The notes beneath the pieces are model-generated. The model saw only the letters and a program-made list of their open reading frames with translations, did not search any database and was not told the DNA's origin. Positions 1 to 6,367 of a stretch of 27,527 bases of DNA are shown here, one piece after another. Within the stretch, counting starts at the first letter, position 1; the number at the start of each line of letters is the position of its first letter. The stretch is from CAYQAJ01 sp964415245 (GTDB lineage Bacteria; Planctomycetota; Planctomycetia; Pirellulales; Pirellulaceae), in the NCBI GenBank assembly GCA_964415245.1, contig CAYQAJ010000034.1:1-27527 (forward strand). The letters are read 5' to 3'. The translations under genes were made by a program, and so were the position numbers.

Positions 1-1115
1 GCTTCCGCGACGAAGACCTGCGTGCCGACCGGCAGCCCGAGTTCACGCAGTTGGACATGGAGATGTCGTTCGTCGACGCCGACGACGTGATGGGGGTGAT
101 CGACGGCTTGATGGCCCGGCTGGCCCGCGACATCCTGGGCATCGAGCTTACGCTCCCCCTGCCGCGGATGACGTACGACGAGGCGATGTCGCGCTTCGGG
201 CACGACGCGCCCGACCTGCGATTTGGCATGGAGCTGGTCGACGTGAGCGATCTGGCGGCCGAGTCGCCGCTGCGCGTGCTGCGCGAGGCGGTCGAAGCGG
301 GCGGCAAGGTGCGCGGCCTCACGGCGACCGGCGGGGCGGCGCGCTATTCGCGCAAAGACATCGACCAGCTTACCGAGTTGGTGAAGCAAGACTACGGCGC
401 CAAGGGGCTGTTGTGGTTTCGCGTCGAGCCCGACGGAAAGCTGTGGTCGCCGGTATCGAAAAACCTCACCGACGAGCAGCTTGCCGCGCTGGGCCAGCGG
501 ATGAAAGCCAGCCCCGGCGATCTTCTGCTCTTTATCGCCGACTCGTGGGAGACCACGTGCCGGGCACTGTACGGACTCCGCAAGCGCCTGGGGCAGGAAC
601 TAAAGCTGTACGACCCGCGCAAGCCGCACTTTTCGTGGGTGGTCGAGTTCCCCATGTTTTGCCGCGACGAAGAGGAGAACCGCTGGGCGGCGATGCACCA
701 TCCCTTTACCTCGCCGCGCAAGCAGGACAAGGAGCTGCTCGCGACCGACCCCGCCGCTTGCCGCGCCCAGGCCTATGACCTGGTGATTAACGGCTCGGAG
801 GCGGGGGGCGGCACGATCCGAATCCACGACCGCGGCGTGCAGCAATCGGTGTTCAACATTCTGGGAATCGACGAGCAGGCTGCCCGGCAGCGGTTCGGCT
901 TTCTGCTCGACGCACTGCAATTCGGCGCCCCGCCGCACGGCGGCATCGCGCTGGGCATCGACCGCATCGTGATGCTGTACGGCGGCCTGGACAACATCCG
1001 CGACTGCATCGCCTTCCCCAAGACGCAGCGGGCCACCGACCTGATGACCGAGGCCCCCAGTGGAGTGGAGCCCAAGCAGCTTCGGGATCTGGGCATCCGC
1101 ATCGCTCCGCCGTAG
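1..1115 (+). CDS. aspS: Aspartyl-tRNA synthetase, 3' part (5' truncated by window)
   Basis: Charges tRNA-Asp with aspartate in the cytoplasm. The reading frame is open from base 3, so the start lies outside the window. The visible part begins in class II motif 2 (FRDEDLRADRQPEFTQLD). It then runs through an inserted GAD domain, typical of bacterial-type AspRS, and ends with motif 3 (GGIALGIDRIVMLYGG, about visible residues 310-330) and the usual short C-terminal tail. Roughly the N-terminal 230-240 residues (anticodon-binding OB fold and motif 1) are missing only because the window starts here. A hairpin repeat at 1134-1181 follows the stop codon and may act as a terminator. Whether the enzyme is discriminating or also charges tRNA-Asn cannot be told from this portion. 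Confidence 0.97.
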   Translation, partial: FRDEDLRADRQPEFTQLDMEMSFVDADDVMGVIDGLMARLARDILGIELTLPLPRMTYDEAMSRFGHDAPDLRFGMELVDVSDLAAESPLRVLREAVEAGGKVRGLTATGGAARYSRKDIDQLTELVKQDYGAKGLLWFRVEPDGKLWSPVSKNLTDEQLAALGQRMKASPGDLLLFIADSWETTCRALYGLRKRLGQELKLYDPRKPHFSWVVEFPMFCRDEEENRWAAMHHPFTSPRKQDKELLATDPAACRAQAYDLVINGSEAGGGTIRIHDRGVQQSVFNILGIDEQAARQRFGFLLDALQFGAPPHGGIALGIDRIVMLYGGLDNIRDCIAFPKTQRATDLMTEAPSGVEPKQLRDLGIRIAPP

Positions 1116-1133
1116 CGGGCGGCGAATGCACGG

Positions 1134-1181
1134 GGGACTGGCTCATTTTGCGCAGTCTGCGGAGCAAAGTGTGCCTGTCCC
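1134..1181. repeat. Imperfect hairpin repeat after aspS (family E)
   Basis: Arms 1134-1151 and 1164-1181 are inverted copies with 15 of 18 positions pairing around a 12-nt loop. It begins 18 nt after the aspS stop, a terminator-like position, but has no clear T-run. A stretched relative with both half-arms lies at about 14938-15026 behind dcd. Confidence 0.7.
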
Positions 1182-1329
1182 ATTTCCTGGGTCCCCTATT
1201 CTGGGTCACAGCCCAGTTCGACATTGACGAGAATCGGCAATTTGGGGAAACTTCCGCCGGCTGGACGAGCAACCGGCGCCCGCACCAGGAATCGGTGTCG
1301 GGCTCGGCAACAAGGAGGTATTGCCAACC

Positions 1330-2145
1330 ATGATGGATCGCCGCCCGTCTCCACTTGCTCTGCTTTTTCGTAAGCTTCGCGTCTCTTCTTCTCTTGCCGT
1401 GGCCCTGATCGCCTATGTCACCGCCGCGGCTCTGGTTGCGACCTCGGCCGGATGTAAGCCAGGTTCCAGCGAGTCGCCCGGGCCGAGCACGGCATCGATC
1501 GGGTCAAAGCGGAGGACGCCGCGAACCGGCGCCGATAACACATCCAGTGGGGCGAGTGGTCGAACACCTGGCGCGTCGATCGGCTTCGGCCCCCGGCCGC
1601 GCACGAACGAACGCAAAGTGGCCGCCGCTCTGCCTCCGCCGCCTCCCGCCGAAGTATATCCGCCGACGATCACGATGAGCCAGGCCCACACTGATACCTG
1701 CCTGGTCAATGTGGGCGACGAAATGCCGGCGATCGATCTCAATACAATTGACATCCGAGTCAAAAAGCTCGAAGACCTGTACGGCGAGCGGCTCACCGTC
1801 GTCGTGTTTTGGACGTCCACGAATCCCATGGCCCGGGAACAATTCACGCGGCTGACGCGCGACGTCGTCACGCCATTTTCACGGTACGGGGTGAATACCG
1901 TCGCGGTGAATCGCGGCGATGACGGCGTGACTGTCGGGGAGCTATATCATGGCGAAGCAGATAAGTTCGACTGCATGTTCGACCTCACTGGCAACGCCTT
2001 TGCGAAGGTAGCCACGAGCACCCTCCCGCGAACCTACTTGCTCGACTCGTCGGGCCGCATTCTGTGGCTCGATCTGGAGTATTCGCAGACCACGCGCCGC
2101 GAACTGCAAAACGCCATCCTGTTCTATCTGCAGCGCGAAATCTAG
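1330..2145 (+). CDS. Lipoprotein with thioredoxin-like domain lacking CxxC
   Basis: The chosen ATG is 11 nt after a strong Shine-Dalgarno AAGGAGG (1312-1318); a TTG at 1321 is too close to it. The 271-residue product has a basic N-terminus, a hydrophobic segment (about 21-41) and a possible lipobox ending at Cys42 (SAGC), so it is probably anchored on the outer face of a membrane. Residues 43-115 are a low-complexity Ser/Pro/Arg linker. Residues 125-271 look like a TlpA/AhpC-type thioredoxin fold: a VVVFW strand, a cis-proline loop (TLPRTYLLDSSGRI, Pro233) and a C-terminal helix. Where redoxins carry WCxxC this protein has WTSTNPM (161-167), so the classical disulphide chemistry should be absent. 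The fold assignment is by motif recognition; the function is unknown. Confidence 0.75.
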   Translation: MMDRRPSPLALLFRKLRVSSSLAVALIAYVTAAALVATSAGCKPGSSESPGPSTASIGSKRRTPRTGADNTSSGASGRTPGASIGFGPRPRTNERKVAAALPPPPPAEVYPPTITMSQAHTDTCLVNVGDEMPAIDLNTIDIRVKKLEDLYGERLTVVVFWTSTNPMAREQFTRLTRDVVTPFSRYGVNTVAVNRGDDGVTVGELYHGEADKFDCMFDLTGNAFAKVATSTLPRTYLLDSSGRILWLDLEYSQTTRRELQNAILFYLQREI

Positions 2146-2150
2146 CGTAT

Positions 2151-2218
2151 GTCAGTTGTCAGTTGCCAGTTGTCCGTTGTTTGCGGACTGAAAACTGAAC
2201 ACCGACACACTGAAAACT
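2151..2218. repeat. Intergenic repeat, family B
   Basis: Tandem CAGTTGTC/CAGTTGCC/CAGTTGTCCG units are followed by CTGAAAACTGAACAC-type units. The same two-part module recurs at 4204-4242 with 4308-4337, 9955-10012, around 11988-12010, 12556-12586, and at 18737-18773 with 18928-18964. It begins 5 nt after the preceding gene. Confidence 0.85.
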
Positions 2219-2273
2219 CCCGCCCCCAACCGTATGCGTGCGACCCTTTCCGTGAACGTCGCCTCCATCCGGC

Positions 2274-2302
2274 TTGACACCGCGCCGCGGCCACTCCATC
2301 GT
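2274..2302 (+). promoter_or_regulatory. Possible sigma70-type promoter for the NAD synthetase pair
   Basis: A perfect TTGACA at 2274-2279 is followed after 17 nt by CATCGT (2297-2302, three of six matches). It lies just downstream of the family B repeat and 55 nt before the proposed start. The -10 box is weak. Confidence 0.3.
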
Positions 2303-2356
2303 GAAGGTGGAGAACACGGAAGTCGACTCGCTTCCTCACTTGCCTGAGCGACTCAC

Positions 2357-3322
2357 TTGGCCATCAAAACCCAACCCGCTCCCGTAGCGCGTGTCAAAAC
2401 CGAGCCGGCGAAAACGCCTGAATCGGCGCAATCGCCCGAGCCGGTCGGGCAGCCTGCGCCCGATCGCTGGCGCGTGGCGCTGGTGCAGATGGCCCCCGTG
2501 CTGGGCGATCGCCGCCGCAACTGGGCGCTGCACAAAGACCGTATCGCTCAGGCTCGCGACCAGGGGGCCGACCTGGTGGTGTTTCCCGAGCTTTCGCTCA
2601 CGGGCTACTTCCTCCGCGATATGGTGCCCGACGTCGCCCTGCCCCTCGACTCGCCCGAGATTCGCGACCTGGTCGAGGTGGCGTCGCCCGCGGCACTGTC
2701 GCTCGGTTTTGTCGAGCAGACACCCGGGGCAAAGTTCCACAACAGCGCCCTGTTTGCTGAAGCGGGCCGCGTCGTTCACGTGCATCGCAAGGTGTACCTG
2801 CCCACGTATGGCCTGTTCGACGAGCAGCGTTACTTCGCCGCCGGCCAGCGGATTCAGGCCTTCGATACGAAGCGATTCGGCCGGGTGGGTCTGCTGGTGT
2901 GCGAGGACTTCTGGCACTTGTCGGCGGCGGCCATCATGCAGGCCGAGGAAGTCGACATGCTCGTTTGCGTGGCCAACTCGCCGGCTCGCGGAGTGCAGGG
3001 CCAGTCGATCGCCACGGCCGAAACGTATCAGTACCTGTGCCGTGCCTACGCGCTCCTGCTCGGTGCGGTGGTGGTGCTGGTCAATCGCGTGGGCTACGAA
3101 GACGGCTTGTGCTTCTGGGGCGGAAGCATGGTGGTGGGCCCCGACGGCCGCGTGCTGGCCGAAGCGCCGCAGCTCGACGAAGCCCTCACCATCGCCGAAA
3201 TCGATCCAGCCGAGCTGCGCCGCCAGCGGGTCATCACGCCGCTGGCCCGCGACGAACGGCTGCTATTGTTGATCGAAGAGCTCGAGCGCATCAAGCGACG
3301 CCGCTATGACTCGCACTCCTGA
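2357..3322 (+). CDS. Nitrilase-superfamily glutaminase subunit of NAD synthetase
   Basis: Likely hydrolyses glutamine and supplies ammonia to the NAD synthetase encoded next door. The 321-residue product is a complete carbon-nitrogen hydrolase domain with the Glu-Lys-Cys triad: Glu78 (FPELSLTGY), Lys145 (HRKVYLPT) and Cys182 (LLVCEDFWH). The CEDFW form is typical of the glutaminase domain at the N-terminus of large glutamine-dependent NadE proteins. Its 3' end overlaps nadE by 17 nt, which suggests translational coupling. The start is TTG 2357: no ATG exists upstream of the first conserved strand and no strong Shine-Dalgarno is visible, so the first 35 residues (low-complexity Pro/Lys/Glu) are uncertain. 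An unrelated amidase role is possible but less likely given the context. Confidence 0.88.
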   Translation: MAIKTQPAPVARVKTEPAKTPESAQSPEPVGQPAPDRWRVALVQMAPVLGDRRRNWALHKDRIAQARDQGADLVVFPELSLTGYFLRDMVPDVALPLDSPEIRDLVEVASPAALSLGFVEQTPGAKFHNSALFAEAGRVVHVHRKVYLPTYGLFDEQRYFAAGQRIQAFDTKRFGRVGLLVCEDFWHLSAAAIMQAEEVDMLVCVANSPARGVQGQSIATAETYQYLCRAYALLLGAVVVLVNRVGYEDGLCFWGGSMVVGPDGRVLAEAPQLDEALTIAEIDPAELRRQRVITPLARDERLLLLIEELERIKRRRYDSHS

Positions 3323-4151
3323 AACCACACTGGCCGACCTGTCGATCAACGCGCCGCTGGTCGAGCGGATTCTCGTCGGGTTCATCCAAAGCGAGATTCG
3401 CCGCACCGGCCTGTCGCGGGCCGTGGTGGGGTTGTCGGGGGGCGTCGATTCGTCGGTCGTCACGTTTCTCGCTGTGCGGGCGCTAGGGGCCGAGAACGTG
3501 CTGGCGGTCACCATGCCGTATCGCACGTCGAGCGAGGAAACGCGCCGCGACAGCCGCGCCGTGATCGAACAGCTTGGCGTGGCCACGCGCGACATACCAA
3601 TTACCGACCAGATCGACGCTTATTTCGCTCGACAGCCCGACGCCTCGCAGCTTCGCCGCGCCAACAAGTGCGCTCGCGAGCGAATGACGATCCTGTACGA
3701 CCAGAGCGCCGAGTTCGAGGGGCTCGTGCTGGGTACGAGCAACAAGAGCGAGCTACTGTTGGGCTACGGCACCCAGTACGGCGACATGGCCTCGGCCATC
3801 AACCCCATCGGCGATGTGTACAAAACGCAGCTTTACCAGCTCGGCGCGCACCTGGGCGTGCCGGCGAGTATCCTCTCCAAGGCGCCGACCGGCGACCTGT
3901 GGGTCGGGCAAACCGACGAGGCGGAGCTGGGCTTCTCGTACGCCGACGTCGACCGGTTGCTCTATCTTATGGTCGATCGGCGATGGCAGGGCGAGGAGCT
4001 GCGCCAAGCGGGCTTCGACGGCGAGTTCCTCCGCCAGGTGGCCGATCGCGTCCGCCGCAGCCACTACAAACGCCGGCTGCCGGTGATCGCCAAACTCTCC
4101 CACCGCACCATGGACCGCGATTTTCGATACGCCCGCGACTGGGGAACGTAG
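3306..4151 (+). CDS. nadE: NAD+ synthase
   Basis: Catalyses the last step of NAD synthesis, ATP-dependent amidation of nicotinate adenine dinucleotide. The 281-residue protein has the N-type ATP pyrophosphatase P-loop SGGVDSS (44-50), the GTSNKSE segment (142-148), and the GYGTQYGDMASAINPIGDVY and SKAPTGDLW regions of the family. It matches the short, ammonia-dependent form in length and has no glutaminase domain of its own; that domain is the separate upstream gene, overlapping by 17 nt. Together they look like a two-subunit version of the fused enzyme. The start ATG 3306 is the only good one before the P-loop. Downstream genes are convergent. Confidence 0.95.
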   Translation: MTRTPETTLADLSINAPLVERILVGFIQSEIRRTGLSRAVVGLSGGVDSSVVTFLAVRALGAENVLAVTMPYRTSSEETRRDSRAVIEQLGVATRDIPITDQIDAYFARQPDASQLRRANKCARERMTILYDQSAEFEGLVLGTSNKSELLLGYGTQYGDMASAINPIGDVYKTQLYQLGAHLGVPASILSKAPTGDLWVGQTDEAELGFSYADVDRLLYLMVDRRWQGEELRQAGFDGEFLRQVADRVRRSHYKRRLPVIAKLSHRTMDRDFRYARDWGT

Positions 4152-4203
4152 CGAAATGCCTCGGATACCGGAGGGACTCGCTCACGTTGCAAGTCGCGAC
4201 GCC

Positions 4204-4337
4204 TTGTCCGTTGTCAGTCGTCCGTTGTCAGTCGTCAGTTTTACGCGCCGTCCATGTCGTCCATGTCGTCCATCTCGTCCATCACGTCCATATTCCCGTG
4301 ACCGCAACTGAAAACTGAACACTGAAAACTGAAAACT
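4204..4337. repeat. Composite intergenic repeat (families B and C)
   Basis: This sits between the convergent nadE and moaA. A family B tract (4204-4242, CAGTCGTCCGTTGT units) is followed by a tandem array of 9-nt CGTCCATnt units (family C, 4249-4291) and a second B tract (4308-4337). The two B tracts are partly complementary to each other, so the C array could sit in the loop of a large hairpin. No gene is seen here. Confidence 0.85.
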
Positions 4338-4391
4338 CGCGCCGTTGAGAACTGGCACGCTGCGTTCTTTCAGCATCTTGTGCGCCGGCCC

Positions 4392-5393
4392 TTAGCCGCC
4401 GATCTGGTACATAGCCCGCTCGGGCTTGAGGAAATCGGGCGAGTCGATTCCGTGCCCCGCCTTCTTGGCGGCCACGCACTCGTGCACGAGCTGCGCAATC
4501 TGCTCATCACTGGCGCCGCCGCGGAGTAGCGACCGAGCATCCCATTCGACGGTGGAGAATAGGCAGTTGCGGATTCGTCCCTCGGCGGTGAGCCGCAGAC
4601 GATTGCAGTCGCCGCAGAACGGCTCGGTGACCGGGTTGATGAAGCCGATGCGCCCGGGCGCATGTGCCAGGCGATAGTCGACGGCGGGCTTGCTGGGGTC
4701 GTCGCGCGCCAGCGCCACGAGCGGCCCAAACTCGGCCTCGAGCGTGTGGCGGATATCGCGCCCCGACAGCACTTGTTCGGTTCGCCAGGTGCCGTCGGCA
4801 TCGAGCGGCATGTACTCGATGAATCGCATTTCGAGGCCGCGCTCCAGGGCGAATCGCGCCAGCGGCACGATTTCGTCCTCGGTCAGCCCGCGAATCGCCA
4901 CGGCGTTGAGGCGAATGTCGTCAAAGCCCGCCTCCTGGGCAGCGGCGATTCCTTCCAGCACGCGGTGCAGCCCTTCGCGGCGCGAAATGCGCCGAAACGT
5001 TTCCTCGCGAAGCGTGTCGAGGCTGACGTTGAGCCGCGCCAGTCCCGCCTCTTTCAGTGCCTGGGCTTGCTCGGTTAGCAGGATTCCGTTGGTCGTGAGC
5101 GCGACCTCGTCGATGCCGGGCACCGCCACGAGCTTCATCACGAGCGTCGGCACGTCGGCCCGCACCAGCGGCTCGCCGCCGGTGAGCCGCAGCTTGCTGA
5201 CCCCCAATTGCGCGACGACGCGCACGAAGCGTTCGATTTCCTCGAACGTGAGGATTTCGCTCCGCGGCATGAACCGCACGTTCTCGGCCGGCATGCAGTA
5301 GAAGCAGCGGATGTTGCAGCGATCGGTAACGCTGATCCGCAAGCTGGTGTGCACGCGGCCGAAGGAATCGGCGAGTGGTCCCGAAATGGTCAT
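4392..5393 (-). CDS. moaA: GTP 3',8-cyclase MoaA
   Basis: Radical SAM enzyme that, with MoaC, converts GTP to cyclic pyranopterin monophosphate, the first step of molybdenum cofactor synthesis. The 333-residue protein has the SAM cluster CxxxCxxC (Cys26, Cys30, Cys33 in CNIRCFYC), the LRLTGGEPLVR strand, a second cluster site (Cys260, Cys263, Cys277, spaced CxxC-x13-C) and the diagnostic C-terminal Gly-Gly needed for activity. The ATG at 5393 is preceded by GAAGG at a workable distance; a TTG at 5414 would add seven residues. It lies downstream of moaE and moaD on the same strand, separated from moaE by a 154-nt spacer holding a hairpin repeat. No moaC is present in the window. Confidence 0.97.
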   Translation of the reverse strand: MTISGPLADSFGRVHTSLRISVTDRCNIRCFYCMPAENVRFMPRSEILTFEEIERFVRVVAQLGVSKLRLTGGEPLVRADVPTLVMKLVAVPGIDEVALTTNGILLTEQAQALKEAGLARLNVSLDTLREETFRRISRREGLHRVLEGIAAAQEAGFDDIRLNAVAIRGLTEDEIVPLARFALERGLEMRFIEYMPLDADGTWRTEQVLSGRDIRHTLEAEFGPLVALARDDPSKPAVDYRLAHAPGRIGFINPVTEPFCGDCNRLRLTAEGRIRNCLFSTVEWDARSLLRGGASDEQIAQLVHECVAAKKAGHGIDSPDFLKPERAMYQIGG

Positions 5394-5456
5394 GCAGGGC
5401 CTTCGCGGTAGCAAATCTCAAATCACAAACTACAAATCACAAACAAAACTTAAATT

Positions 5457-5562
5457 CCAATGACCAAATCCAAATGACCAAAGTCGGAAGTGGCGCTGCT
5501 CCCATTGGTCATTTGGGCTTGGTCATTGGTCATTCACGGTCGCTTGGTCATTGGTCTTTCGC
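5457..5562. repeat. Family A hairpin repeat between moaE and moaA
   Basis: Arms 5457-5480 and 5506-5529 are inverted copies of the AATGACCAAATCCAAATGAC motif with two differences, around a 25-nt loop. Further partial copies continue to 5562 and overlap the 3' end of moaE. Before it, 5413-5456 is A-rich (AATCACAAAC units). Confidence 0.9.
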
Positions 5563-5997
5563 GGCTCGCGGCGCGACCGCTTCAACTCCGGGATGCACCC
5601 ACTGGCTCGTGCCGTCGGCCCAGTTCTCTCGCTTCCAGATTGGCACAACCTCCTTGATGGTGTCAATGAGCCACTTTCCGGCGGCAAAGGCGTCGTCGCG
5701 ATGCGGTGAGCTCACCGCGACGGCCACGCTCGCCTCGCCGATTTCCAGGTGCCCTACACGATGCACTAGCGCACAGCCGGTGAGAGGCCAGCGGCGGCGG
5801 GCTTCGTCGGCCAGCTCGCACAGTTTGGCCCGCGCCATCTCCTCGTAGCACTCGTAGTCGAGCGACGCGGTGCGCCGCGATCCCGTCACTTCGCGCGTCG
5901 TGCCGAGGAACAGCACGACGGCGCCGGCGCGCGGTGAGGCGACGCTGTCGAGTAGCGCTTGCGTGTCGATGGGGTTGGGGGTGAGGTGGATCTTCAT
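5548..5997 (-). CDS. moaE: Molybdopterin synthase catalytic subunit MoaE
   Basis: Large subunit of molybdopterin synthase; it transfers sulfur from MoaD thiocarboxylate to precursor Z. The 149-residue product shows the family core: LGTTREVTG (about 32-39), the SLDYECYEEMA strand, VHRVGHLEIGEASVAVAVSSPHR (about 78-100), and the active-site lysines Lys115 (DTIKEVVPIW) and Lys122 (WKRENW). The ATG at 5997 has only a weak Shine-Dalgarno. Its final codons (Ala-Lys-Asp-Gln-stop) lie inside a copy of the family A repeat, so the repeat provides the stop codon and the C-terminal tail. It follows moaD after 124 nt in which no other gene is seen. Confidence 0.96.
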   Translation of the reverse strand: MKIHLTPNPIDTQALLDSVASPRAGAVVLFLGTTREVTGSRRTASLDYECYEEMARAKLCELADEARRRWPLTGCALVHRVGHLEIGEASVAVAVSSPHRDDAFAAGKWLIDTIKEVVPIWKRENWADGTSQWVHPGVEAVAPRAAKDQ

Positions 5998-6121
5998 GGA
6001 AGCGCGCTGGCCGCAAGCGGTGTGGACACCGCGACGGTCGACGATCGAGTTTTGCGAAACCGCAAGCGGGGTGGATGCTGCGCGAGCGGAACTACGCGTT
6101 CGCGCTCATATCGATCCATTG

Positions 6122-6367
6122 CTATCCGCCGCTCACGGGTGGGATGCACGCGATCTCCGCTTGCGGCGAGACTCGTGCCGAATCGCCAGCATACTGCGAA
6201 TCGAGGGCGAACAACACCCGCGCCAATAACGCCTTCTGTTTGGGAAAACGCTCGATGAGAGCGGCACGCAAGTCGGCGACACTCGCCCCCTCGCGCAGCA
6301 CGATCTCGACCGAATCGACGCCGGCCGCCTCCCGCATCGCAGCGAACAGTTTTACGCGTACTTTCAC
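6122..6367 (-). CDS. moaD: Molybdopterin synthase sulfur carrier subunit MoaD
   Basis: Small ubiquitin-like sulfur carrier that is thiocarboxylated at its C-terminal glycine and partners MoaE. The 81-residue product starts at GTG (MKVRVKLFAAMREAAG, a beta-grasp first strand) and ends in Val-Ser-Gly-Gly directly before the stop, the hallmark of the family. The GTG overlaps the TGA of the upstream oxidoreductase as GTGA (6364-6367), a classic translational coupling arrangement. A longer in-frame extension to 6562 runs antisense-free through the oxidoreductase gene and is rejected. The spacing to moaE (124 nt) is larger than usual. Confidence 0.93.
   Translation of the reverse strand: MKVRVKLFAAMREAAGVDSVEIVLREGASVADLRAALIERFPKQKALLARVLFALDSQYAGDSARVSPQAEIACIPPVSGG

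Noticed and set aside
1224..1252. Promoter-like TTGACG upstream of the lipoprotein gene
   Set aside because: At 17 nt spacing the -10 position reads GAAACT, with only three matches; too weak to list.
4249..4291. Regular CGTCCAT units could suggest a CRISPR-like array
   Set aside because: The period is only 9 nt with no spacer-length inserts and no cas genes; it is a simple tandem module found at three places.
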